Source of the DNA: Emydura subglobosa
Lineage: Eukaryota; Chordata; Testudines; Chelidae
NCBI GenBank assembly: GCA_007922225.1
Contig: ML679963.1
Coordinates: forward strand, 5,420,337-5,484,336
Length of the DNA stretch: 64,000 bases
Reading direction: 5' to 3'
The notes beneath the pieces were generated by a model. The model was not told the DNA's origin and did not search any database. It worked only from the letters and a program-made list of their open reading frames with translations. The position numbers and the translations under genes are program-made. This document shows positions 47,759 to 58,944 of the stretch, one piece after another (position 1 is the first letter of the stretch; every line of letters starts with the position of its first letter).

Positions 47759-48830
47759 CTATAAATTTAGGAGATAGAAGGCAAGGTCAAAGAAAGGTGC
47801 CTTGCACCTGGGAGTGGTAGGTGGCGAAGTCTGTGATGGTTTTTTGTTCTTGGGAGAGTTCATGCCACAGTCCGGGAGCAATCCCCCAAGAAAGTTCTGT
47901 CTCCCACAGAAGTGAGCTTTATCCCTGTTGTAGAAAGTTCCATTGAGCCAGAGGAAATGCTTGCCAAGGGCATGTTCAAATGAGCACAGACACAAAGGGT
48001 TTGTTTCCAAATGGCAAAAAAGACTGCACTTTTATTAAACAAACACGGTAAACATCCTAGTTAAAGCCCTCAGGCAAGAGGCTTTGGTAAAGGAAATGCA
48101 GTTTCCTTGATCAGCCTTGATCAGCTGCAGGCCCCATTCTGGACCAAACAGTATTCCAGAGTGTCCTGAAACTGTAATACCACCAAAGGACCAGCCATGG
48201 TCTGGCACACTGATGGCTGCCCGGTGCCAGTGAGAATGACAAATTTCATGTTAAGATTTGGGTTTGGTAGGGCTTATTCCTAAATCCACAGGAAGCAGCA
48301 TAAAATCCTATCTCCCAATGGCATCCGGGATAAGAAATTGCACCCCTAACCCTCATTAATGACACACTCCACAAAGGGGATGGGTCAGGATCCCAACAAG
48401 GGCAGTCAGGACCAAGGGCAAACCTGAGGCTGGGAGTAGCAGAGAAGTTTGTAGTCAGGTTCCAGGCCAGGGTCGATACCAAGGGTCAGAGTCCAAGTCA
48501 GGTTTTGGGGTCTGAGTCAGGAGATGAAGTCCAAATCAAGCCAAGGTCAAATCCAGGAGCTCAGGAGCAGGAATGGTAGTGGCAGCTACAGGAGATCCAC
48601 ACTGTTGCCTGGACACTTCCTGGGCTTATATAAGGCAGGAAACCAATCAGGAGCCATGAGGCTGTTGTCTATCAAACCCTTGAGGCAGAACTTCCCATGG
48701 TCTGTGTCCACAACAGGTCAGGGGAAGTGGAGCGCAACTGGTTACAGCTGCTGCTGGGTGGTAGCCTGGAGATGTCAACTGCCTGGTAGCTCTGCAGGCC
48801 TAAGGGGCCTTACAGAATGTGCCTTTAAAT
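47759..48830 (-). mobile_element. Probable LTR-type retroelement block
   Basis: This block is GC-richer than its flanks and looks like long-terminal-repeat material on the minus strand. In that orientation it reads TGTAAGGCCCC at about 48814, a CCAAT-box complement ('attgg') near 48648, a TATA box (gccttatataagcc) at 48637-48624, a CTGAC-rich tract at 48570-48360, and an AATAAA signal at 48036-48031. I cannot see target-site duplications or an internal region with coding sequence. The 122-codon plus-strand frame at 48524-48892 is antisense and is not a gene. Confidence 0.4.
48624..48637 (-). promoter_or_regulatory. TATA box of the LTR-like block
   Basis: The palindromic core 'cttatataag' sits in GC-richer DNA with an inverted CCAAT motif just upstream on the minus strand. 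The match is good; promoter activity is inferred. Confidence 0.45.
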
Positions 48831-48839
48831 CCTACTGCC

Positions 48840-51520
48840 AGAACCACCTGCCACTAGGCCACAATTGCCTAAAAGTTGCAATCTTGCCATAGGAAATGAG
48901 TTTATCCCATCCATATTTATTCCATCACTTACCATTGATCCTGGGAGTACTTCAACAACTGCTGAAGAGTCAAGGGAGGTTTTCTGAAACAACCACCAGA
49001 ATGATGCAGAAAATATTGTGTAGAAGATGCCAATTCATATCCAGGCTTCTACTTCTTAAATAGGAGAAGGGAATATAGGACATACCATACTCCTCCAGGA
49101 AATTTATTGGGATTTTACTTTCCTTGGGCTTCTCCTTAAAGATGATCTGTATTTCATGCCAGCAAGGTATGATCTAGTTCAACAAGAGAGCTGAAAGAAA
49201 GAATATCAGGGAAAATAACTCTGCTCATGGGAATGAAGATTTGGGCAGGCTAGAATGGCCAAAGTCTTTCACTACTCCTAGATCATTTTGGGCTGAGGAA
49301 AGAAGACAATTTGGTAGCAGTAGAGATTCCTGCAAATTGTGCCTGCTTTGTGCCCTTCTAAATATGAGCTTTGAGACCTGTGACCATCAGCCATATTTCC
49401 CTCTGAGCCATATACTTTTCTTAGGAAGTATGGCGGAGTTAAATGAGGATTTTTCACTTTAAAAGTTAATAGCCAAATTCACCCTTTCAATTATCTTCTA
49501 CAACTTTCTCCTTTCTCCATTTTCTTCCATCTCCCTTTTCTTCTGATTTCAGCCCTGAAGCAATTTCAGCCTCCCTTTCTGCTCTTCTCTTTTACTGATC
49601 CCAGTTGATGCAAGTTATTTTGAACTTGGTAGGACCAGCACCCACTGCAATAACACATGTTCCATGAAATGAAGAATTTTTTTTTTCTTTCCACATCAGA
49701 TCTGAATTCAGAGCTCTGGTTTCCTCCTCCCACAGCTGGTGATATCAATACCTAACACAGAGCAGAGAACTGCTTGCATTCCTCACTTTGTTGTTAGTTA
49801 GAGTGATATCATCAGATAGGGAATGGGATTTAAAAAACTTTGAAATAAGTGCATGGTAGGTAAAGTAAATAAAGAGGGCATGAAATCACTCCAAAACTAC
49901 TTTATTATATATTTATCATTCTCTTAATGATGAGGAGGGAAACAGTGTTTCATTCTCATTAACTATGGTGCAATCACTTTCTGTATGCATGGTGTGAAAT
50001 TAAAATCATTTGAATTCAGTAACAGAATTCCTAACCTCTTCACTACAGCTCAGCATCCTATCTCGTTTGTTCCACAATAATAAGGGATCCTCAGAGCTTC
50101 TTCTGTCACAGTGCTGAAGCACCTTTGTCTTCAAGCCATGCTGCTTCCAGTAAATTGAAGCCCAGCCCCGGAGACTTTTAGGACTTCCAGAGACTTTTTT
50201 TGACCAAGTAAATGCAAACATGTGAACCACTCCTTATATCCTGTACATCTGTTTCATGAGTTTCTTTGGTGCATATACAACCATACACAAAGTTTGCAAA
50301 TGGCATCCACATTAGAATGGCAGCAATGACATAGGTATAAAGAATCTAAACGCAACATGAGATTGCAGGGATGAGAGAAATGGGAGCTGCAGGTAACAAG
50401 GAGAGATTCTGTTCCAATAAATCTCAATGAAACAATACAGCCAGAGAGGGGAAATAGTTACAAAATGGGAGGACAGAAACAGGCACTCACATCCATTGTA
50501 TTACAGAAAGTTTGTTTTCATCTGGTCTCCTTTGCAATCCCCTTAGTTATTTTTTTGTGTAACCAGAAACTACAGGAAGTGTCCACAGAGGATCGCCAAA
50601 GAAGTAATTCATAATATGAAAACATTTGAGAACCACTAAGCTGCTCCCGAATTCACGTGACAGGGTCCACAATCTTCTTGGTTCCCTCTAAACAGACTGT
50701 AAAAACAGCTAATTCTAGAATATCCTTGCTTGCTGCTACAACCTCTTTCTAAACCACGGTCTGCCAGGCTCTCAGTTATTTCCTTGGTCCGTTTTATTGG
50801 TCCTTTACAGCCAACACCCTGACTTGCTTGTCTCCATGCTCTTCAGGTTGGCAGTGGTTTTCACATGTCCATATGTTTCCTCAGCAGTTCCACAGATCAT
50901 TATACTTTCTGGCTGTTTAAGCCATTTCAAACCACCTGCATGGCAATTCTCTCCCCCAAATGATTTAGTGACCTCCTCTTTTGGCCCATTTTTGGCATGT
51001 CACATACAAGTACCATTTGCTGTTGCTCAGAGCTGGGCTTGCATCCTGCTACCCTTGTTGGGGAATTTCAACAAAAAGTGTGAACTCCCAAACATTTCTT
51101 TCCAGAAGCTGTTAATGAAAATATATATTGTCTCACTATTGTAGTAACCTATGGTTCACAGTGAACGCCTCAGTTGCCTTTCTTCAGATCACAGTAGCTC
51201 ATTGTCACAGGCACAGTATGGACATTATATTCCTCCACCTGCAGGGAACTATTGGGAACAAGACATTTGGGCCCAGATCCTCACCTAGCTTAAAGTGCCA
51301 ATCGGCCCACTACTTTAATAGAGCCATGCCAATTGATACCAGCTGAGTATATGACCTCTGGTTTATAAATTATCTATCAAAATAGAAGAATCCCATCTTT
51401 AGATAATCCTGATGAAGGGGACAGAGGAGAAGAGATTCCCCTAAATAGTAAGAGAAAAATTCACAAGGGCCATTTAGAAGATCTATGTTTATCTGTACTT
51501 CAGAATGTAACATTCATTAT
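48840..51520. other. Non-coding DNA, no gene seen
   Basis: Mostly unique. Frames of 60-115 codons at 49241, 49566, 50006 and 50797 have no domain. The 115-codon frame at 50797-51144 is rich in hydrophobic residues, but it has no recognised relative and no transcript signals. Confidence 0.4.
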
Positions 51521-51523
51521 ATA

Positions 51524-51642
51524 GGGCCAGATTCTCCTTACTCACACTGAGTATTATCACAGTCCATGAGCAATTCAATTGAACTGCAATATTTAACTCA
51601 ATGGAACTGCTTGTGGAGTGAGGTACTAAGTGAGAGTTAGGT
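51524..51642. repeat. Palindromic dispersed repeat ('gccagattctcc' type)
   Basis: The left part 'ccagattctccttactcaca' and 'ctgagtattatcac' is followed by a core 'taactcaatggaactgct' and an arm 'gtggagtgaggtactaagtg'. The inner arms 'agtccatgagcaattcaatt' and 'caatggaactgcttgtgg' are inverted with mismatches. The right terminus is eroded. Confidence 0.55.
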
Positions 51643-51649
51643 ATGTAAA

Positions 51650-52735
51650 ACAAGGCCATTCATTTTGGTTAGCTTTACAAATACAGAGTGCTCAATTTGT
51701 AAGATAGCTAGGAAATATTTCCATTGGTCAGTATCCCTAGAGTGCAGACAAACCCACTAAATCTCTCTCTGAAGCCTGTATGCACAAAAAACAGGGTGCA
51801 CATAAATCTATAGTAATACTGCTATTAGGCTCAGAAACACACATGCATACTGCACATACAATAAAAATGGACTCTCTTCTGAAACAACCAATGTAAATCA
51901 TTTCCAAGGAAGCCACTGTTCGGTCCACAATAGGATCAATAAACAACATTTAAAGACACAATAGAATTTAACCTGTAATTTAACAGTAGGGGCTGCCACC
52001 TTATACACCCCTCAAGTGCTGTCCTGCCATATTGTTGTGTTAATGACCTCACAGCAGTAGACAGATCCTGTCCTTCTGCTTTTCTTTCTCACTGAATGAT
52101 TTCCCTAAAGCCAAAGCTGGGCAAAATGCCACTAATGCTGCCGTAAAACTCCCACTGTGTTAGGAGGGAGGCAGGCGACTGAGGGTTCGGAGGTAATCAA
52201 GCTTACAGATTAAGGCTCACTAAAGCTACAAGATCAGCACAGCTCAGGGTGTTTATTAACTCTTTAAATGACAAGACTTATGATTTCGTATCTCAGCACA
52301 AGAATAAAAAGGACATTTTCTAACTAGATTTGACAGCTCAACTATTTTGCAAGATTAATTCTATTTTATCACAAAATTATCACTTGTGAATAAAAAATAC
52401 CTTTAAAGCTGTTTGGATCAATGTCACCCTACAATATTCTTCGAACTATACCATCAAACAACATCAAAGGTGACCCAGTAATTAGACAGAAGTAGAAGGT
52501 GCTAATTATTCTTCCATTTATTAAAAAATAGGTTTTTAAAAGCAACAATGTAATCTGAATATCAATTAAACATACCAATCCCAGCTCCCGTGACAAAACT
52601 AAATCACTGCGCTGGAAATGTGACTTTTTATTAGTGAAGAATGGGTTAATTTCTGAATATAAAATGGGGTTGATACAATCTGGGTGTGGGTTTTTGTTTG
52701 TTTGTTTTGTTTTTTAAACAAAAAGCAAAATATAC
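51650..52735. other. Non-coding DNA, no gene seen
   Basis: Unique sequence without recognised repeats. The 70-codon minus frame at 51737-51949 is unsupported. Confidence 0.4.
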
Positions 52736-52739
52736 TCTA

Positions 52740-52965
52740 CAGATGCTTGATTAAAATGCAACAGCTGTTTATGGCGGCGCATTTTCCGCTAATTTACTAG
52801 GGCAGATTTTTCAAGGAGCCTTGTTTTAGTTGCATCTTCATTTGCATAAAGCATGCACATAACAGAACTGCCGTTCCAGTTTGCTTGGTTAATATTTGAG
52901 TCATATGACACAAATTCAAATTAAATTAAGCAATCCACTCCAGCAAAGGAAAAAAAAGTCAATAG
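52740..52965. promoter_or_regulatory. Candidate conserved non-coding element
   Basis: This repeat-free segment carries the octamer-type word ATTTGCAT (about 52840-52847), 'ttaaattaagcaatccactc', 'catatgac' and the CpG-containing 'atggcggcgcattttccgct', in otherwise CpG-poor DNA. Dense, varied transcription-factor-like motifs with retained CpGs suggest selective constraint. There are no coding features. The call is inference. Confidence 0.35.
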
Positions 52966-53339
52966 ATTTTTAGTCATGAAGCAATCACAGTAGAGCTCCA
53001 ACAGCAAGCTCATACACCTCCTTCACATAATCTAACTGAATATATCTTTTTATATCTTTAACTTCTAAGTCCAAACCATTTGATTTCTAGGGATTTGTAC
53101 CCAAATAACATTTACGCTGCTCTTTGTGTTTGTCCTATGTGGAATCCCTTAGTTTTTGTTTGTATTCTTTTATTTCTCTTTTATTTATTTGATCTATTAT
53201 ATTTCTTAAGCTTGATGACTAATCCAAATTAACAACAAATACTAACGGGTTTATGTAAATTATTATGATGAACAAAAAGAGATCATAATTATAACATTGC
53301 TAAGTGAATGAGACAACAATGACTACAGTTTTTCTATCA

Positions 53340-53650
53340 GAGATTGAAGCAGATGAATTTGGACTTTATTGATAGTAACAGCAGCAAGTCTTAATCACTG
53401 AACGCCAATGCAGTCTGGTTTCCATAGGGTAATGACCCGTCTATATATAACAAGGGTCTCGTTCATCATAATTCACATAAATATAAAACTTCAGCAAGCT
53501 AATGGAGGGAATGTGTGAAAAGTGATTGGATGGGTAAAACTGTATGGGGCTGGAAATGCACTAATTGATTTTATTGTGCTGTGCCTACGCCTCCTGCACA
53601 GTACATCAGATCTTTACCTAACTGCATTTCAATTGATTTTCACTGATAGG
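53340..53650. promoter_or_regulatory. Candidate conserved non-coding element
   Basis: A complex, repeat-free segment with 'tgcactaattgattttattg', 'gcatttcaattgattttcac', 'gtgattggatgggtaaaac' and 'ctgtgcctacgcctcctgca'. It has no ORF and its complexity is higher than that of the AT-rich flanks, the texture of vertebrate conserved elements. Unproven. Confidence 0.3.
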
Positions 53651-53654
53651 CTTC

Positions 53655-55870
53655 TTTCTTATGTCTAAGGCTTAAGTACTAAACTAATAAAAGGATAAAA
53701 GACTTTGTAATACAGATTTTGAAAATAATGTCCATACGTGATGTCTATGGAAGGAAATTGTATCTGTTTGTCCTACCAGAGTGACTACAACAAATGTAAT
53801 AACCCATATGCAAATAATCTGAAGAACTGTAATGGGGGGAAAAAACTACAGTCCATACGCCAAAGTCAGGCTTGGTCTGGACGACTTCAATAGAGTCGTT
53901 TACATCAAGGCTGATTTTGGCCAATATGTCAAACTATGTTGAAAGAGTAACATTTCAACGTTGATACTTGCTAACTCAGCGAAGACTTTAATATTAGAAC
54001 TTTGTTTCCTGATAAAAAGTGTTTAAAAATAAGGGGAAAACAGAGACATTTCCTTTATAAGGATTGTCTTTGTAAAATGATGTTCTTGTGACTTCAAACC
54101 ACAAAAATTTTTAATTCTACAGAAGGAGAACTACGGCAGACAGAGAATTCTCCATAATGCAGCATAGCTACTGTATGTGATCAGATCTTTAATCGTGGTC
54201 TGTTCCAACCCCAGAATTTTATTGATTCATGTTTCCTAACAAATGAGGATGAAGATGGAAAAGAAGGGAGTTGCTGCTGGTAAATCTGATACAGAAGAAA
54301 TGTCTGAGTAGCCAATGGAATAAGCAACAGGTCTATCTATAGGAAAACTGTGCTAAATGGGAAAAACAAAGCAAGAAAAGCAATTTAAAGCTAAATAAGT
54401 GAAAACTACCAATACAAAACAGATTTTCATTTACATTTTACATCTCGTGGCATTGTTTGCTATTACAATTGCAAACTCCACTATTTGTTAGTCAGATGGT
54501 TCGTAACATCTGTATAACAAATGAAAATGTATAATGGCTGTTCCGGTTTTGTGTTCCTTTACGAGGTTTGGTGTTGATAATCTCCAAAACACACCCATGA
54601 TTCTTTAAATTAAACATAAGAATCTTGTCTCACAGTACAGCTAGGTTATCCATGTGTAAGAGCCCAAGCCAAGTAATTACACATCCGCTCAAAGGATTAG
54701 ACACATAAGATTTCTTTAAATTTTTAATAAAACTGCACAGCTGTTGTAGGGAAAAACTCTTTTGTTCTAGATTTTTTTAAAACCATTAAGCTCAAAATGA
54801 TTCACAGTTATGCTTCAAGAAAAGTACTTTAGAAAGTATTTCTGTAAGGCACTGCTTCTTAGTAGATTTAACATAATTTAACCTCATGGCGAGAGATTTG
54901 AAAACCGAAAAGAAAGATATTTGATAAAAACAAAATTTAAGGAAATTTCTGTGCCCTGACTAGAAGATTTACAATAGCATATTAATTAATGATATAACCA
55001 CTTCTAACTGCATTTACTATTTCACATAATAATTTATTACTCTTATTTTCATATGGTTATTTTCTGGGACAGTGATATCAAATAAGGTATCAAAGAAAAT
55101 TAAGGGAATGTACACAATGCATTTCCTAGTTTAATCATAGCATCCGCACAATGTCTAAAGTGCTAATCAACAAAACACAGGTGGATCATTTTTTCTTACC
55201 ACTAAAATTCAAATAATTTTTAGAAATATGCTTTTTGTTCCTTAGTCTAAATGTATTACAGTAAACTGCTGCAACAACATTCATTGCTGCTGAACAGCCA
55301 ATACACAGGAATTAGGATACAAAATACATTATGTCGCTATACTTATAATGAACCTGAATCTCAAATCATTTTAATGAACTGGAGATGACCTTGATGAGTG
55401 TCAAAGCCAAGAGCAAAGGGCAGCTTCTGCCCTCTCCCACGTTGCCAACCTTTGCTACAACATTTATCAACTTACCTTCTTGATCTCTCAAGCAGGTCAC
55501 GTTTTCTAATCAGCCGCCAGATCTCAGACCCACATCCAAATTAAATTACTGAACGAAGACAGTTCAGAATGTGGACTTGAGTAAAAGAATTAGCACAAAA
55601 ATATCCTGAAATGCTGACTATATCAATATCTGACCCAAGGTGGATTTATTTTTAATACTTCTATATAAACATGAAAGTTAGTTACAGAACTGTGTGCTGC
55701 TCAATATGAGAATCCATGAAATTTGCCCTTAAAACATATTACTTCCATGAATGCTTTCTATTTTGGACTCCCCATCAAGCTTTCTATACCTTCCTTTATC
55801 TGAACATTGCCCTGTGTTTTATATTGTCTATGTTGACTGTAAACTCTTCAGGATTTGGGCTATGTCAGAG
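53655..55870. other. Unique AT-rich non-coding DNA
   Basis: No gene or clear repeat, except that 55800-55865 ('ctatgttgactgtaaactct', 'tcaggatttgggctatgtc') resembles the end of a common dispersed repeat, as at 5222. Confidence 0.4.
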
Positions 55871-55876
55871 GCCCCA

Positions 55877-55994
55877 ATCCTGCAAGCACTTACGAACATG
55901 CTTAACACTAAGCTTGTGAGTAGCCTCATTGACTCTAATTACAGCACTCAAGTGCTTAAAGTTAAGTGTGTGTGTGTGTAAGTGTTTGCAGGAT
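55877..55994. repeat. Palindromic repeat with GT expansion in one arm
   Basis: The left arm 'atcctgcaagcacttacg' pairs with the right end 'taagtgtttgcaggat', and 'cttaacactaagcttgtgag' with 'ctcaagtgcttaaagttaag'. The right arm contains a (GT)n run at about 55967-55979 where the left arm has no matching length, so a microsatellite has grown inside the arm. Same family as 31851-31930. Confidence 0.75.
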
Positions 55995-55999
55995 CAGTG

Positions 56000-56515
56000 C
56001 CAGATTTAGTGCAGCATCTACATTTATGGTGCTGGTAAAATGTTAATGACAAGAGTTCAAATGAACTATGGTACATTGAATATCGCACATATTAAGTATT
56101 TTAATATGGGACTTTTGCTGTAAATTTAGGTAAAGATCAGGAGTAATTTTGTGTGTTTATTTTTCTTTTTTTTAATATTTAATATTTTCAAAACTAACAT
56201 TCAATCATGAATAAAATGACGACAAAGCCCTGAAATGCAACTCAACTCAGACTTAACAGTAATAAGTGTGGAGGGAAAGGAGACACATAAAACATCAGGG
56301 GATTTGAAAAAGAAAAACCATTTACACTACCAAATTCTTAGGTTGCCTTGTGGTTTTTATTGTATTCTGTATATTTCTTCCACCTATATAAGGGCAGGGC
56401 ACTGCTTTCCGTTCCATCCTGATCAGATCCTTTTTAATATGTACGTCCCTTGTCACTGCATTAGCCAAACTATGGCATTGGTGTAAGGGAAAAAACATTA
56501 GGTCAATATTTTAGG
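56000..56515. other. Non-coding DNA, no gene seen
   Basis: The 83-codon frame at 56235-56486 is unsupported. The stretch 56385-56470 ('agggcagggcactgctttcc') may be a decayed dispersed-repeat tail. Confidence 0.35.
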
Positions 56516-56516
56516 C

Positions 56517-56580
56517 TAGGATTTTCAAAAGAGCCTAGGTGACTTAGGAGCACAAGTCCCATTGATAGACAATGGGGCTT
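56517..56580. repeat. Half palindrome of the 'gattttcaaaag' family
   Basis: The sequence 'aggattttcaaaagagccta', 'ggtgacttaggagcacaagt', 'cccattgatagacaatgggg' gives the left arm and core. The expected right arm is missing because a hAT-like MITE starts at 56581. Confidence 0.65.
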
Positions 56581-56868
56581 AGGGCTGGTCTACAGAGCGA
56601 CATTTACTGGCATAATTATACAGGTATAATTATACCACTATAGTTACACCAGTATAACTCCACTTTTGGAGACACTTATTCTGGAATGACAATGCCTTTT
56701 TCTAATTCATCTTATATCATTTTGGAAGTGATTAAGCTAAAGCAGAAAAATATACTCTTATTCCAAAATGAGAGTGTTCACAAGGGAGTTATATGGGCAT
56801 AACTATCCCATTATAACAACTATAGCAGTATATTTATGCCAATAAATTTCCCTGTGAACATAAGCCCT
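56581..56868. mobile_element. hAT-like MITE, 288 bp
   Basis: The left end is AGGGCTGGTCTACAGAG and the right end is the inverse of AGGGCTTATGTTCACAGG. The subterminal parts contain inverted 'ggcataattatacaggtata' and 'tatgggcataactatc', with repeated ATAACTATA-like words. There is no coding capacity. The 8-bp flanks (tggggctt, ctgaaagt) do not match. Confidence 0.6.
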
Positions 56869-56878
56869 CTGAAAGTGA

Positions 56879-56994
56879 AAAAACAAACAAAAACTAGGCT
56901 GCACATTTGTGCACACTCTCTTTCAGAGATATACATAATAATGGCTAGAATTTTCAATAATACCTAAATCAACTAGGTGCTTTTGAAAATTCTA
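56879..56994. repeat. Unclassified repeat, copy 1, with attached palindrome
   Basis: The block 'aaaaactaggctgcacattt', 'cagagat' and 'acataataatggct' recurs at 58787-58866. It runs into a short palindrome at 56945-56994 ('tagaattttcaataatacct' against 'aggtgcttttgaaaattcta'). Confidence 0.7.
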
Positions 56995-56999
56995 CCCTA

Positions 57000-58785
57000 A
57001 TTCCCTGCCACCCCTTAGAAAATCCCTGGCCTAAAAAAAAAGACAGGAGCCTAACATTAGATTACTACATCCATATTTAGGCATCTAATTAAGGGGGGCT
57101 CAAAAGAACTGAGCTCTTAAGATGCCACTGTCTTCAACAAGATTGTTGGATGCTTGGCACTTTTGAAAACCGGTCACTTATTTAAGTGCCTACACATGGA
57201 AGAGCCTTACTTTCACGTCGCTAATTTTTATAATTTTGGTCTTAACAAATGCGAAAGTGCTCTTCTCTCTGGAATGTTGAAGTCTTCTCTAGTGCATTTG
57301 GTTTTTTTAACTCATAGTAGATTAACATTCCTTTAATGGGACAGACTACAAGATGATTAACGCTTTCACCGACCATGAAATCAATGGGAATGAAGGTGCT
57401 CAGCACCATCCAGAAAGCACTCTGCATTGTGAAGGGCCAAGTCCATGAAAGCTCACTTAAGGCAAAAATAAGAGGCAATGCAACCATCCACCAATCAAGA
57501 ATAACTCTGGACCATGCAAGTGAATTTTCCATCATGTCCTGATGCTTGCAAACCTGATCTCTCACAGACAATCACTGGGAGTAGGTTTAGAGTCAGAAGC
57601 TCACTGCTGGTCCTAGAAGCAACTCAAAGAGCCAGCAACAAGATTGACAGAGCAGATTTTATCGAGAAACGGGGAAAGAAAACATCGGAGACATTTACGA
57701 CGTCTCCAAGATACCATTGTGTGTGCCACTTTGTGTAACCTAAAGAGAACGGCTAACTGTAGTAACTCAGTAACATAGCGCAATATGGCTTTGCTACACT
57801 TAATTTCGAATTGCACTTAATTATTTCATGGTCTTAATAAGAGTAGGTTATCCAAGATGTAAAAGCATTTAACTAAAACTAGGGAAGGAGTGTCATATGT
57901 AGCACCCCTCACCAACACAGTGGATTCAAAATTTGGAGTCAGAACTGAACATCTTGGGGCTTCAGATTTTGTTTGGCTGATAAAACGTTCCTGGTGGGAG
58001 AAGGAACATCATTCTGTTCCCCATCACTCTTACCAGGCAGGAGGAGGAGAGAAAAGCCCTTCGGAATCTGTTCTCCCTCAGCTTCAGCAGAGGGAGATGG
58101 AAGAAGATCAAGGCATTCTTGAAATCTCCTCCCTGAAGGCCAGAGCACTCAATTAAGCTTTTGTCTTGCCTGAGAGCTTTCCTCCCAATGAACTTCAAGA
58201 CGCTCCTGCCCATAATTATAGTTCCAAGAAAGATGTGAGAGCCTATTTTCCAGTTCCAATTTGAATGCAGCTGGAGTCTAGTAAGAATACATTTAATTTT
58301 GCTGAATCTAAACCCCCCAACTCTCATACTAATTCAGTTTAGAAGTCACATCCCTTGCAAAGCCTAACTCAGACCCCAACACCACTTCCTTGCCTCAGTG
58401 CTAGTATTATTATTAAAATGCAGGCATGCTTGGTGCTTGGTATCACAGCATTAAAAAGGGCCTTCAAAAAGAAAACCCTAAAAGTAGCTTTAGTACAATG
58501 TGCTGAATGCCCATGGCAGATCTGAGTATGGAAGGTATTCAGCTATTGAGCTTGTTGAAATCAATGGCAAATTTCCCATTTACTTCAATAAAGCAGGAGC
58601 AGGCCATAGGAGTGTAAAAGTCTTTCCTCCCAACCGCCTTTTGCCAGGTCTCCCACAATTGCAGATTACCATCCTCCAAAGTGAACTGTGACCCAACATA
58701 TATCAGGCTGATGATGGCATTATAATCTATGGAACGCAGTGAAGGAAGGAGCTGGACTATAGGGATAAGGGGAAAGTGCTGTCAT
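57000..58785. other. Non-coding DNA, no gene seen
   Basis: Overlapping frames of 60-121 codons on both strands (57242-57571, 57890-58327, 58500-58691) show no domain. GC content is slightly higher around 57900-58150. I cannot identify a repeat there. Confidence 0.4.
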
Positions 58786-58786
58786 T

Positions 58787-58942
58787 TAAAAAACAAAAAC
58801 AAAAACTAGGCTGCACATTCTTGCACCCTTTCAGAGAGATACATAATAATGGCTGGGATTTTCAAAAGAGCTACGCACCAACCTCCAATTTAATTTCAAT
58901 GGGATTTGGGCACCTAACTCCATTAGGCACCTTTGAAAATTC
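58787..58942. repeat. Unclassified repeat, copy 2, with attached palindrome
   Basis: The first 80 bases match 56879-56965 at about 85%. From 58855 the sequence is a full palindromic element: 'gggattttcaaaagagctac' against 'ggcacctttgaaaattcc', with core 'tttcaatgggatttgg'. Repeat and palindrome are joined in the same order in both copies, so they probably belong to one larger element. Confidence 0.7.
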
Positions 58943-58944
58943 CT

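Noticed and set aside
48524..48892. 122-codon plus-strand frame
   Set aside because: Antisense to the promoter-like part of a probable LTR block.
50797..51144. 115-codon hydrophobic plus-strand frame
   Set aside because: Hydrophobic stretches without topology pattern or known relative; AT/T-rich codons produce this by chance.
57962..58327. 121-codon minus-strand frame with overlapping frames on both strands
   Set aside because: No domain, no splice context, and mutual overlap suggests chance frames in GC-balanced DNA.
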